Below are positions 1 to 5,177 of a stretch of DNA of 5,177 nt, in pieces. This DNA is from SAR324 cluster bacterium (GTDB lineage: Bacteria > SAR324 > NAC60-12): contig JAKUUF010000105.1 of the NCBI GenBank assembly GCA_022448705.1, forward strand, positions 1 to 5,177, read 5' to 3'. The translations under genes were made by a program, and so were the position numbers. Below the pieces are notes generated by a model. It did no database searches. It was not told the DNA's origin and was given only the letters and a program-made list of their open reading frames with translations. Within the stretch, counting starts at the first letter, position 1. Each line of letters opens with the position of its first letter.

Positions 1-161
1 GCCGATTTGCTGATATTGTTGGACGTGAGAGAGTAATTGCTGGATCTGACTGTGGATTTTCAACATTTGCCGGTTATGGAACTGTGGATGCGGATATTAC
101 ATATGCCAAGCTTGATTCGCTTGTCAAAGGTGCAGAAATCGCTTCAAAAAGGCTCTGGTGA
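1..161 (+). CDS. MetE-like (cobalamin-independent methionine synthase II family) protein, C-terminal fragment
   Basis: This is the 3' end of a gene that starts left of the window. Codons begin at base 3 and run for 52 residues to the TGA at 159-161. The peptide starts RFADIVGRERVIAGSDCGFS and ends in KRLW. In MetE-type beta-barrels a D-C-G motif near the C-terminus supplies the last cysteine ligand of the catalytic zinc (Cys726 in E. coli MetE); the cysteine seen here at 51-53 fits that role. The wording G-R-E-R-V-I-A-G-(S/T)-D-C-G-F is typical of short, stand-alone MetE C-terminal-domain proteins rather than full-length MetE. Such proteins include poorly characterised methyltransferase-like enzymes and relatives of epoxyalkane:coenzyme M transferase. 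They act in the cytoplasm and use zinc to activate a thiol. The substrate is unknown. The family call is fairly secure; the exact reaction is not. Confidence 0.8.
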   Translation, partial: RFADIVGRERVIAGSDCGFSTFAGYGTVDADITYAKLDSLVKGAEIASKRLW

Positions 162-169
162 GTTTTTTT
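146..169 (+). terminator. weak terminator-like A-tract/T-tract stem at the MetE-like stop codon
   Basis: Five A's at 146-150 followed by GGCTC can pair with GAG plus seven T's at 160-169 around a TGGT loop (156-159). This gives a 10-pair stem that includes two G-U pairs. The TGA stop (159-161) lies in the loop and 3' arm. The 3' arm itself ends in the T run, as in short intrinsic terminators with A/U flanks. The core has only two G-C pairs, so any termination would be inefficient. It may be chance. Confidence 0.25.
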
Positions 170-199
170 GGCTGAAACATTTTAAATTAGATTCTCAGA

Positions 200-218
200 T
201 TTCTTCACTGTGAAGGAA
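200..218. repeat. inverted repeat / small hairpin in the intergenic region
   Basis: The dyad CTTCAC-T-GTGAAG (203-215) is perfect. As RNA it can be extended to eight pairs (200-207 with 211-218, one of them G-U) closing a three-base loop. No T run follows, so it is not a standard intrinsic terminator. It could be a protein-binding palindrome or an mRNA 3'-end structure for the MetE-like gene, 40 bases after its stop. Confidence 0.35.
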
Positions 219-305
219 AAGTTGGAAATCAGTTATTTTTTTCATCAATCTAAAGAGCTTCTTATTTTTCTGCGGAAGTACTTATTAGAGTGGTTTTAAA
301 CATAG

Positions 306-314
306 AAAGGAGGT
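306..314 (+). promoter_or_regulatory. perfect Shine-Dalgarno sequence with no standard start codon
   Basis: AAAGGAGGT is a full nine-base complement to the 3' end of 16S rRNA, stronger than any RBS of the real genes here. It is 111 bases upstream of the binding-protein start, too far to serve it. The nearest usable start is TTG at 325-327, 10 bases after the motif, opening an 11-codon hydrophobic peptide (MTLSKFVVLFL if initiated with Met) that stops at 358-360. An alternative frame from ATT at 321 runs 27 codons to a stop at 402-404. It could mark a leader peptide, a ribosome standby site or a gene remnant, or be chance in purine-rich DNA. Confidence 0.35.
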
Positions 315-372
315 ATAAAAATTATTGACTTTATCAAAATTTGTTGTTCTTTTTCTTTAAAAATAGATCCAA

Positions 373-395
373 TATGTTTTCATTTAGAAAACATA
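373..395. promoter_or_regulatory. 9-bp perfect inverted repeat, candidate operator of the transporter operon
   Basis: TATGTTTTC (373-381) and GAAAACATA (387-395) are exact reverse complements separated by five bases, ATTTA. The dyad ends 30 bases before the binding-protein start. Its length and symmetry suit a dimeric repressor or activator, which sugar ABC operons commonly have. The arms are mostly A-T, so it would be a weak RNA hairpin; a DNA operator is the likelier reading. No regulator gene is in the window and the family of the cognate regulator cannot be assigned. Confidence 0.45.
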
Positions 396-414
396 AATTA
401 TTAACTTGATTAAA

Positions 415-420
415 AAGAGG
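415..420 (+). promoter_or_regulatory. ribosome binding site of the solute-binding protein
   Basis: AAGAGG lies five bases before the ATG at 426. This supports ATG 426 over the second in-frame ATG at 432, which would be 11 bases away. Confidence 0.65.
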
Positions 421-425
421 TAAAT

Positions 426-1748
426 ATGAGAATGAAAATAATAATATCATTCATTAGTTTCTGCTTTTTGTCATCTGTCGCAGGAGCAGGAGACAATGTA
501 CTGCCATACAAATTGAAATCAGGAAAGCCCTTTGCTGGGACAACTCTGAATATTCTGGCAGTGGTTACGCCCCAGTTCAAATCCTATGAGCTGCGTGACG
601 AAGAATTCGAAAGCCTGACCGGGATCACGGTCAATTGGACGCACATTCCATTTGTTGCACTTCAGGAGAAAATAGCGAGTGTCGGAGTAGCAGCAGACGG
701 CAGTTTTGATGTAGTAAACTATCTGGACTCATGGGGTCCGGCCAATGCCTATTGGCTTGAGTCAATTGATGGATGGCTCAAGCGTGACGGGATCAGCATG
801 GACCGCTATCCAGAAGCCTTCAAGAAAAGTGCGATGTTCAAGGGAGAGACACTGGGATTCCCCTTGCGTGCGCATCCCATGCTGATGTTCTACCGCAAGG
901 ATCTTTTTGCCAAACATGGTCTTTCCGTTCCGGAGACTTGGAATGATGTAGCCAGTGCAGGCAAAACCATAAAGCAGAAGGAAGGTATTGGAGGCTTGGC
1001 CTGCTATTTCGGTGCAGATGGGAACAGACAGAACCTCTTTCTCTGGCTGAATTATATCTGGGCTACTGGTACGGAAGTGTTTGATAAACAAATGAAACCA
1101 GCCTGGGCCACTCCCTCTGGTTTAAGGGCCACACGGGATTACGTCTCTCTGCACACCAAGCATAATATATGTGGCAAAGGGGCCGTGTCTAACGTAGAAC
1201 AGGATGGGCGTATTCAATTCGCCCAAGGCAATGCCGCTATGATGCCTGTTTGGTGGTGGGCCTATTCAGGTTTTTACAATCCTAATCAGTCCAAACTCAC
1301 GAAAGATCAGGTTGGATTTGCAGGCATGCCTTCCTACCAGGGTAAGACTGTGACTTACGCTATCTCGATGCCCTATTCCATTTCAAAATATTCGAAGAAT
1401 AAGGAAGCCTCGTGGGAATTCATGAAGTGGCTTTCCAACCCTGAACTTGATCGTCGAAATGCTATTGAACGTTCTGTGCGTGGCGAAAAAATTGTAAATA
1501 ATGTAGTTACTCACAAGTCAAGCATGGCCGATTTAGGAGTCAATGCCGCGAACGACAACATTCAGATGGCAGCTCTGGCAAGTCTGGCCAACTCCGACAT
1601 TATGCCACAGATCCCAGAATGGCCTGAGATTGGAGACCTGCTCTCCAATGCTATTCAGAAAGCATCCACAGGGGGTAATGTGGATAAGCTGATGAAGGAT
1701 GCGGCCAAGAAAGCTGAACGGATCCTCAGTCGGGCTGGTTACTACTAA
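426..1748 (+). CDS. ABC transporter periplasmic solute-binding protein, family 1 (sugar type)
   Basis: A 440-residue secreted ligand receptor for the importer encoded just downstream. It opens with a signal peptide: basic MRMK, a hydrophobic stretch at about residues 5-18, and an A-G-A site giving probable cleavage after residue 21. C13 is not in a lipobox, so it should be a soluble periplasmic protein. The rest fits the family 1 (SBP_bac_1, UgpB/MalE-like) fold in length and wording: G-F-P at 144-146, then Y-R-K-D-L-F at 156-161 and P-E-T-W at 169-172. A W-W-W cluster at 276-278 in P-V-W-W-W-A-Y could supply stacking residues for a sugar ring. C193 and C249 are the only cysteines of the mature protein and could form a disulfide. 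The gene ends with two tandem stops (TAATAA). The ligand cannot be told from sequence; a sugar, polyol or glycoside is expected from the family. Confidence 0.93.
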   Translation: MRMKIIISFISFCFLSSVAGAGDNVLPYKLKSGKPFAGTTLNILAVVTPQFKSYELRDEEFESLTGITVNWTHIPFVALQEKIASVGVAADGSFDVVNYLDSWGPANAYWLESIDGWLKRDGISMDRYPEAFKKSAMFKGETLGFPLRAHPMLMFYRKDLFAKHGLSVPETWNDVASAGKTIKQKEGIGGLACYFGADGNRQNLFLWLNYIWATGTEVFDKQMKPAWATPSGLRATRDYVSLHTKHNICGKGAVSNVEQDGRIQFAQGNAAMMPVWWWAYSGFYNPNQSKLTKDQVGFAGMPSYQGKTVTYAISMPYSISKYSKNKEASWEFMKWLSNPELDRRNAIERSVRGEKIVNNVVTHKSSMADLGVNAANDNIQMAALASLANSDIMPQIPEWPEIGDLLSNAIQKASTGGNVDKLMKDAAKKAERILSRAGYY

Positions 1749-1775
1749 TAATTATATATATCACACTCCTCATTT

Positions 1776-1812
1776 GGCAGGTACCCGGGAGTCGTCCACC
1801 CGGAAGCCTGCC
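1776..1812 (+). promoter_or_regulatory. intercistronic hairpin between binding protein and first permease
   Basis: GGCAGG (1776-1781) pairs with CCTGCC (1807-1812). After a small internal loop, CCGGG (1785-1789) pairs with CCCGG (1799-1803), closing a nine-base loop. This gives 11 Watson-Crick pairs, nearly all G-C, in an otherwise AT-rich 81-base gap. No T run directly follows, so it is not a typical intrinsic terminator. By analogy with the malE-malF intergenic structures of enteric bacteria, it probably protects the upstream mRNA from 3' exonucleases. It would keep the binding protein in excess over the membrane components. The pairing is seen directly; the role is inferred. Confidence 0.7.
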
Positions 1813-1829
1813 ACTACATTTTGATAATA

Positions 1830-2735
1830 ATGCGCGACCGACTGCTTAAGTATTTTCTTGTTTTTCCAGCAATTTTTGTAGTGGCCTCGACAGCTTTTTG
1901 GCCTCTTTTTCAGTCATTCTACCTTAGTTTTAGAGAATGGAAACTTAACCGTGCAAGGGAGTCACGGGCACTCTGGGAGTATGAGTATGATGGATTGGAA
2001 AACATCGCTTACCTCTTTGACAACTACCTACTGGCTCTGGAAGACGACCTCTTTTGGAACTCCGTAAGGGTGACTTCCATATTTACGGTGACTTCAGTCC
2101 TGGTATCGGTGGGCCTGGCACTCGGCCTAGCACTTCTGCTGGCCCCTGGTGGGAAATTCAGACTTACGGTACGGACACTGTTGATCCTCCCTTTTGCTAT
2201 GAGTCCGGCTTTGATCGGTGTTTCATGGCGATTTATGTTTCAGCCTGACTTTGGGCTTTTCAAAGCTTTTTTCGATGTTTTGATTCCTCCATTAGCAGAT
2301 GTTGACTGGCTTGGAGATGCTAACCTTGCCATGATCGCCTTGGTGGGAAGTGAAGTCTGGCACTGGACACCTTACCTGACTTTGGTTTTCATAGGAGGAC
2401 TTGCTACAGTTCCCCAGGACGCCCAGGAGGCGGCAATGATCGACGGAGCGAACTCATGGCGTATATTCTGTGACGTGACCTTGCCTTCGATTCTTCCAGT
2501 GCTTGCTGTGGGAATCGTCTTAAAGACCATTTTTTCTCTGAAAATGTTTGATCAGGTCTATATGCTGACCAACGGAGGACCCGGAAACGCGACGCAGACC
2601 CTGGCTCATTACATTTATTTTAACGGCTTCAAATACTACAACATGGGTTACGCTTCAGCTGTCTCTTATCTTCTGGTGATTCCCATGTTTGGATTGACCT
2701 GGCTTTATATGAAACTTGTTTTCTTGAAGAGATAA
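1830..2735 (+). CDS. ABC transporter permease, MalF/UgpA type
   Basis: One of two inner-membrane subunits forming the translocation path. From ATG 1830 it has 301 residues with about six membrane segments, near residues 8-32, 83-105, 116-133, 166-192, 221-240 and 276-299. The EAA loop that docks on the ATPase is clear: E-A-A at 200-202, G at 206 and L-P at 218-219. The motif N-G-G-P-G-N-A-T (about 248-255), between the last two membrane segments, is characteristic of MalF-like subunits. The start is uncertain. TTG 1821 is in frame and would add three residues, and neither start has a good Shine-Dalgarno site; the closest purine run, GGAAG at 1802-1806, lies within the hairpin. ATG 1830 is preferred because it is a standard codon and gives a normal N-terminus. 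The gene follows the binding protein and is almost joined to the second permease. Confidence 0.92.
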   Translation: MRDRLLKYFLVFPAIFVVASTAFWPLFQSFYLSFREWKLNRARESRALWEYEYDGLENIAYLFDNYLLALEDDLFWNSVRVTSIFTVTSVLVSVGLALGLALLLAPGGKFRLTVRTLLILPFAMSPALIGVSWRFMFQPDFGLFKAFFDVLIPPLADVDWLGDANLAMIALVGSEVWHWTPYLTLVFIGGLATVPQDAQEAAMIDGANSWRIFCDVTLPSILPVLAVGIVLKTIFSLKMFDQVYMLTNGGPGNATQTLAHYIYFNGFKYYNMGYASAVSYLLVIPMFGLTWLYMKLVFLKR

Positions 2736-2737
2736 AT

Positions 2738-3565
2738 ATGGTTAAAGGATCCAAAAATAAATTCTTAGATTTTCTACAGATTCTGGTGATATTGTTGACC
2801 GCGGTATTCATTCTTGTGCCAATCTATTGGATCGTTTCAGGTGCTTTCAAGCAGCAGGTGGATATTTTTCAGTTGAAACTTCTCTTTACTCCAACTCTGG
2901 AGAATTTTGAGATAATTTTCAGATCCCCTTATAACCTATTTGACAAACTCGTAAATTCAACTCTGGTGGCTTTGTCAACGATACTGATCGCGATACCAAT
3001 TGCCACCATGGCCGCTTACAGTTTTTCCCGCTTCCGGATGAAAGGAGAGCGGTTGATGTTTGTGACCATTCTGGCCACACAATTTGTTCCGGCTGTTGTA
3101 ATAGTTCTTCCATTCTTTATCCTTTTCAGGGATCTGGGCATCCTCGACACGAGGCTCGCACTGGTTTTGGTTAATCTGTCATTGGTCATGCCTTTTGCAA
3201 TTTGGATGATAAAAGGCTTTATTGACAGCATTCCTCTGGACTCAGAGGAGGCGGCACTGGTTGACGGGTCCAGCCGGTTTCAGGTGATTTTGAATGTAAC
3301 ACTACCCATGGCACTTCCAGGTGTTATCACTGCAGGGATTTTTTGCTTTATCCTTGCCTGGAATGAATTCCTTTTTGCCCTCATAATAACCACTAACAAA
3401 GCAGTCACCTTACCTGTTGGACTCTCATTATTTCACGCGGAAGAAGGAGTACTCTGGCATCTGATTTCAGCTGCTGGTATCATGATCATGCTACCGATGT
3501 TTGTATTGGCTACTATAATTCAAAAACACTTCGTTCAAGGTATGACCATGGGCGCTGTTCGATAA
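2738..3565 (+). CDS. ABC transporter permease, MalG/UgpE type
   Basis: The second inner-membrane subunit, 275 residues, pairing with the MalF-like protein. Six hydrophobic segments are visible near residues 11-34, 73-96, 107-131, 139-160, 192-217 and 239-262. The ATPase-docking EAA loop reads E-A-A-L-V-D-G at 171-177 with L-P at 189-190. The C-terminus, F-V-Q-G-M-T-M-G-A-V-R, matches the conserved tail of MalG-like subunits, so the gene is complete. It starts two bases after the stop of the first permease, and its RBS, GAAGAG at 2726-2731, lies inside the end of that gene. This implies translational coupling and equal amounts of the two subunits. Confidence 0.94.
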   Translation: MVKGSKNKFLDFLQILVILLTAVFILVPIYWIVSGAFKQQVDIFQLKLLFTPTLENFEIIFRSPYNLFDKLVNSTLVALSTILIAIPIATMAAYSFSRFRMKGERLMFVTILATQFVPAVVIVLPFFILFRDLGILDTRLALVLVNLSLVMPFAIWMIKGFIDSIPLDSEEAALVDGSSRFQVILNVTLPMALPGVITAGIFCFILAWNEFLFALIITTNKAVTLPVGLSLFHAEEGVLWHLISAAGIMIMLPMFVLATIIQKHFVQGMTMGAVR

Positions 3566-3578
3566 AATGTAAGAACGC

Positions 3579-4631
3579 ATGGCATCTGTTACACTAAAAA
3601 ATATTACTAAAAGTTGGGGAGATATCACAGCAGTGAAGGACATTTCCTTAAACATTCGGGATAATGAATTCCTGGTATTGCTTGGCCCCTCAGGCTGTGG
3701 TAAAACAACCACGATGCGAATGATTGCTGGTCTGGAAGAACCAAGCGAAGGAGATATTTACATTGGCGAAAAACGTGTCAATGATGAATTACCCAAGGAT
3801 CGTGATGTAGCGATGGTGTTTCAGAATTACGGACTTTATCCTCATATGTCTGTTTATGAAAACATTAGATATCCACTAAAAGTTCGCAAAGTCCCAAAAT
3901 TACAACATGAAGATTTAGTCAGGAAAACGGCTGGAAAAGTAGAAATTGAAAATCTCCTCAATCGTCGCCCTCGTGAACTTTCCGGAGGACAAAGGCAACG
4001 CGTAGCCCTCGCACGAGCGATCGTAAGGGCCCCAACAGTATTTTTAATGGACGAACCACTTTCCAATTTAGATGCAAAACTGCGTGTGAGCATGCGTGCT
4101 GAATTGAAGCACCTACAGCATGAGCTCAGAATCACTACGATCTATGTAACTCACGATCAAATCGAAGCAATGACTCTGGCTCACCGTGTGGCAGTTATGG
4201 ATAACGGTATCATTTCCCAACTGGATGTTCCTGAAACAATCTACAATGATCCGGCAAATTTGTTTGTTGCGGGTTTCATTGGTTCACCTCCAATGAATCT
4301 GTTAAAAGGAGATTTGAAAGAAGGAATTTTCAAACATTCTAATTTCTCGGTTGGGGTCGGGTTTGGTGAATGCCAGGAAGCCATACTTGGAGTACGTCCG
4401 GAAGATTTAGAACTAACTGGTCCTGATAATACGGACTGTTCCGGAAGGGTCTACTCCTTCGAATTAACAGGGGAATCTACTCTGGTCACCGTAAAGTTGG
4501 ATGATGATCGTCTTACAATACGTGGTCCCAAAGAATACAGGGTTTCAATTGACGAAATTGTGGGTGTTAGGATCAATCGTGAAAAATGTTATCTTTTTGA
4601 TGCAGTGAGTCAAAACCGTATTACGAGCTAA
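3579..4631 (+). CDS. ABC transporter ATP-binding protein, MalK/UgpC type
   Basis: Cytoplasmic ATPase, 350 residues, that acts as a homodimer to power import. All motifs are intact: Walker A G-P-S-G-C-G-K-T-T at 36-44, Q-loop Q82, signature L-S-G-G-Q at 134-138, Walker B V-F-L-M-D-E-P at 154-160 with catalytic E159, D-loop S-N-L-D at 162-165, and switch H192. I-G-S-P-P-M-N at 234-240 marks the passage to the C-terminal TOBE-type regulatory region, which has the usual G-V-R-P-E-D-L at 271-277. Length is normal for the CUT1 class, which pairs one ATPase with two permeases. ATG 3579 is 13 bases after the permease stop, with only a weak AAGAA at 3571-3575 as RBS. Third codon positions look somewhat richer in A and T than in the other transporter genes. 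Whether this ATPase is dedicated to the operon or shared with other importers cannot be told. Confidence 0.95.
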   Translation: MASVTLKNITKSWGDITAVKDISLNIRDNEFLVLLGPSGCGKTTTMRMIAGLEEPSEGDIYIGEKRVNDELPKDRDVAMVFQNYGLYPHMSVYENIRYPLKVRKVPKLQHEDLVRKTAGKVEIENLLNRRPRELSGGQRQRVALARAIVRAPTVFLMDEPLSNLDAKLRVSMRAELKHLQHELRITTIYVTHDQIEAMTLAHRVAVMDNGIISQLDVPETIYNDPANLFVAGFIGSPPMNLLKGDLKEGIFKHSNFSVGVGFGECQEAILGVRPEDLELTGPDNTDCSGRVYSFELTGESTLVTVKLDDDRLTIRGPKEYRVSIDEIVGVRINREKCYLFDAVSQNRITS

Positions 4632-4685
4632 TAACGGGACTGCCTTTTATTGAAGTCAAGACCAGTAAGATTTTTAGGTAATCAC

Positions 4686-4700
4686 AACAAACGCTTTGTT
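4686..4700. promoter_or_regulatory. small inverted repeat directly before the cupin start
   Basis: AACAAA (4686-4691) and TTTGTT (4695-4700) are exact reverse complements around CGC. The dyad ends two bases before the cupin ATG and occupies the place where a Shine-Dalgarno site would sit; none is visible. It may be an operator or a small start-site hairpin, or chance. The rest of the 71-base gap (4632-4702) shows no terminator, so the cupin is probably read from the transporter transcript. Confidence 0.3.
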
Positions 4701-4702
4701 CC

Positions 4703-5177
4703 ATGAAAGAACGTATTGTACGCCGAAGTGATATGGTTCCCTGTAAGAGTGCGTTTATTGATACTTACACACCTGGCAGTCATCTCAAGGATAATTTCAG
4801 TATAATCGGCCCCGGAGTAACGGAGAATCAGGAGCAGGTAATAAATATTAGTGAGCCGCATGGTTTCAATTTTGGTGCTGCGGGCCAGCCTCCGAGGATC
4901 AAGAACTCCCTGCACAGTCACTTTACTGCGGAAGTTTTCATGATCCATGAAGGAACTTTTGAAATTTACTGGGGGCTGAATGGGGAGAATAAAAAGATTA
5001 TCAGCGAGGGCGATGTGGTTTCAATACCAACTCATTGTTTCAGGGGATTTGAAAATGTTGGGGACAAATATGGATTTCTGTTCGCAATTCTTGGAGGAGA
5101 TGATACCGGAGGTGTTGAGTGGGCACCGCAAGTTTTTGAAGCAGCAGAAGAACATGGTCTGGTTCTGCTCGAGGATT
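4703..5177 (+). CDS. cupin domain-containing protein, N-terminal part (runs off the window)
   Basis: The first 158 codons are present and the reading frame is open at the window end. The start is ATG 4703, with an in-frame stop at 4679-4681 just upstream; ATG 4733 (residue 11) is an alternative with GAAG four bases before it. Cupin motif 1 is exact: H71-S-H73, E77 and G84 in the HxH(x3)E(x6)G spacing, supplying three metal ligands. Motif 2 is recognisable as G103-(x5)-P109, then H111, R114 and N118, but the usual fourth ligand histidine is replaced by R114. The segment R-G-F-E-N-V-G, followed later by L-G-G-D-D and W-A-P-Q-V-F, looks family-specific and not like a general cupin. It could be a metal-dependent isomerase, lyase or dioxygenase, or a ligand-binding protein; no reaction can be assigned. 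The gene lies 71 bases after the ATPase on the same strand, probably in the same operon. Confidence 0.85.
   Translation, partial: MKERIVRRSDMVPCKSAFIDTYTPGSHLKDNFSIIGPGVTENQEQVINISEPHGFNFGAAGQPPRIKNSLHSHFTAEVFMIHEGTFEIYWGLNGENKKIISEGDVVSIPTHCFRGFENVGDKYGFLFAILGGDDTGGVEWAPQVFEAAEEHGLVLLED

Larger units (their letters stand above)
162..425. other. AT-rich intergenic regulatory region upstream of the transporter operon
   Basis: These 264 bases separate the MetE-like gene from the binding-protein gene and hold no convincing ORF on either strand. The region is far richer in A and T than the flanking genes. It contains two inverted repeats (200-218 and 373-395), an unattached perfect Shine-Dalgarno sequence (306-314) and the binding-protein RBS. 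I could not find a well-matched sigma-70 promoter. TTGACT at 325-330 resembles a -35 box but lacks a TATAAT-like box at the right spacing. TTTTCA (377-382) with TATTAA (399-404) is a weak 16-base-spaced pair. The transporter promoter most likely lies somewhere in this stretch. Confidence 0.6.

Noticed and set aside
325..330. TTGACT as a sigma-70 -35 box
   Set aside because: No TATAAT-like hexamer lies 16-19 bases downstream; the sequence there is a T-rich run.
453..464. Possible lipoprotein signal at C13 of the binding protein
   Set aside because: The residue before the cysteine is Phe, which does not fit a lipobox, and a good A-G-A signal peptidase I site follows at residues 19-21.
762..1091. 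109-codon open frame on the minus strand inside the binding-protein gene
   Set aside because: It lies wholly opposite a clear conserved gene, its translation resembles no known family, and such antisense open frames are common.
1780..1789. GGTACCCGGG, identical to the KpnI-SmaI part of common cloning polylinkers
   Set aside because: The flanking bases do not continue as any polylinker I know, and the run is explained as part of the intercistronic hairpin, so vector contamination is unlikely.
3854..4135. 93-codon minus-strand open frame within the ATPase gene
   Set aside because: It is antisense to the signature and Walker B region, which is certainly coding on the plus strand.
4682..4948. 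88-codon minus-strand open frame opposite the cupin start
   Set aside because: The plus strand encodes a cupin with an exact motif 1; the antisense translation has no recognisable features.
1..5177. CRISPR arrays, tRNA or rRNA genes, insertion sequences, attachment sites
   Set aside because: I saw no regularly spaced direct repeats, tRNA-like cloverleaf, rRNA segment, transposase motif or long terminal repeat on either strand.

Overview
This window holds a complete four-gene carbohydrate-type ABC importer operon, all on the + strand. It is flanked by the last 52 codons of a MetE-like (cobalamin-independent methionine synthase II-type) enzyme on the left and the first 158 codons of a cupin protein on the right. 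A MalK-type ATPase encoded beside a secreted binding protein that lacks a lipobox, together with the Shine-Dalgarno sites, suggests a Gram-negative bacterium. Coding DNA has moderate GC and the intergenic DNA is very AT-rich. Nothing here allows a firm taxonomic call; a free-living, perhaps marine, heterotroph is only a guess.

Layout: (1) 1-161, 3' end of the MetE-like gene, carrying the conserved D-C-G-F zinc-ligand motif. (2) 162-425, an AT-rich intergenic region with no convincing gene. It holds a weak terminator-like stem at the upstream stop codon, two inverted repeats (200-218 and 373-395) and a perfect Shine-Dalgarno sequence (306-314) with no standard start codon after it. (3) 426-1748, periplasmic family 1 solute-binding protein. 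(4) 1749-1829, an intercistronic gap with a strong GC-rich hairpin at 1776-1812. (5) 1830-2735 and 2738-3565, MalF- and MalG-like permeases separated by 2 bases. (6) 3579-4631, MalK/UgpC-type ATPase. (7) 4632-4702, a short gap with a small dyad just before the next start. (8) 4703-5177, a cupin cut off by the window end.

The binding protein should capture a ligand in the periplasm and pass it to the permease heterodimer. The ATPase docks on the EAA loops of both permeases and powers import. The ligand cannot be read from the sequence; a sugar, polyol or related polar metabolite is expected from the family. The two flanking genes suggest that the imported compound, or a product of it, is handled by a MetE-like methyl- or thiol-transfer enzyme and a cupin. 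No described pathway is recognised for this combination, and that is the most interesting aspect of an otherwise ordinary transporter locus.
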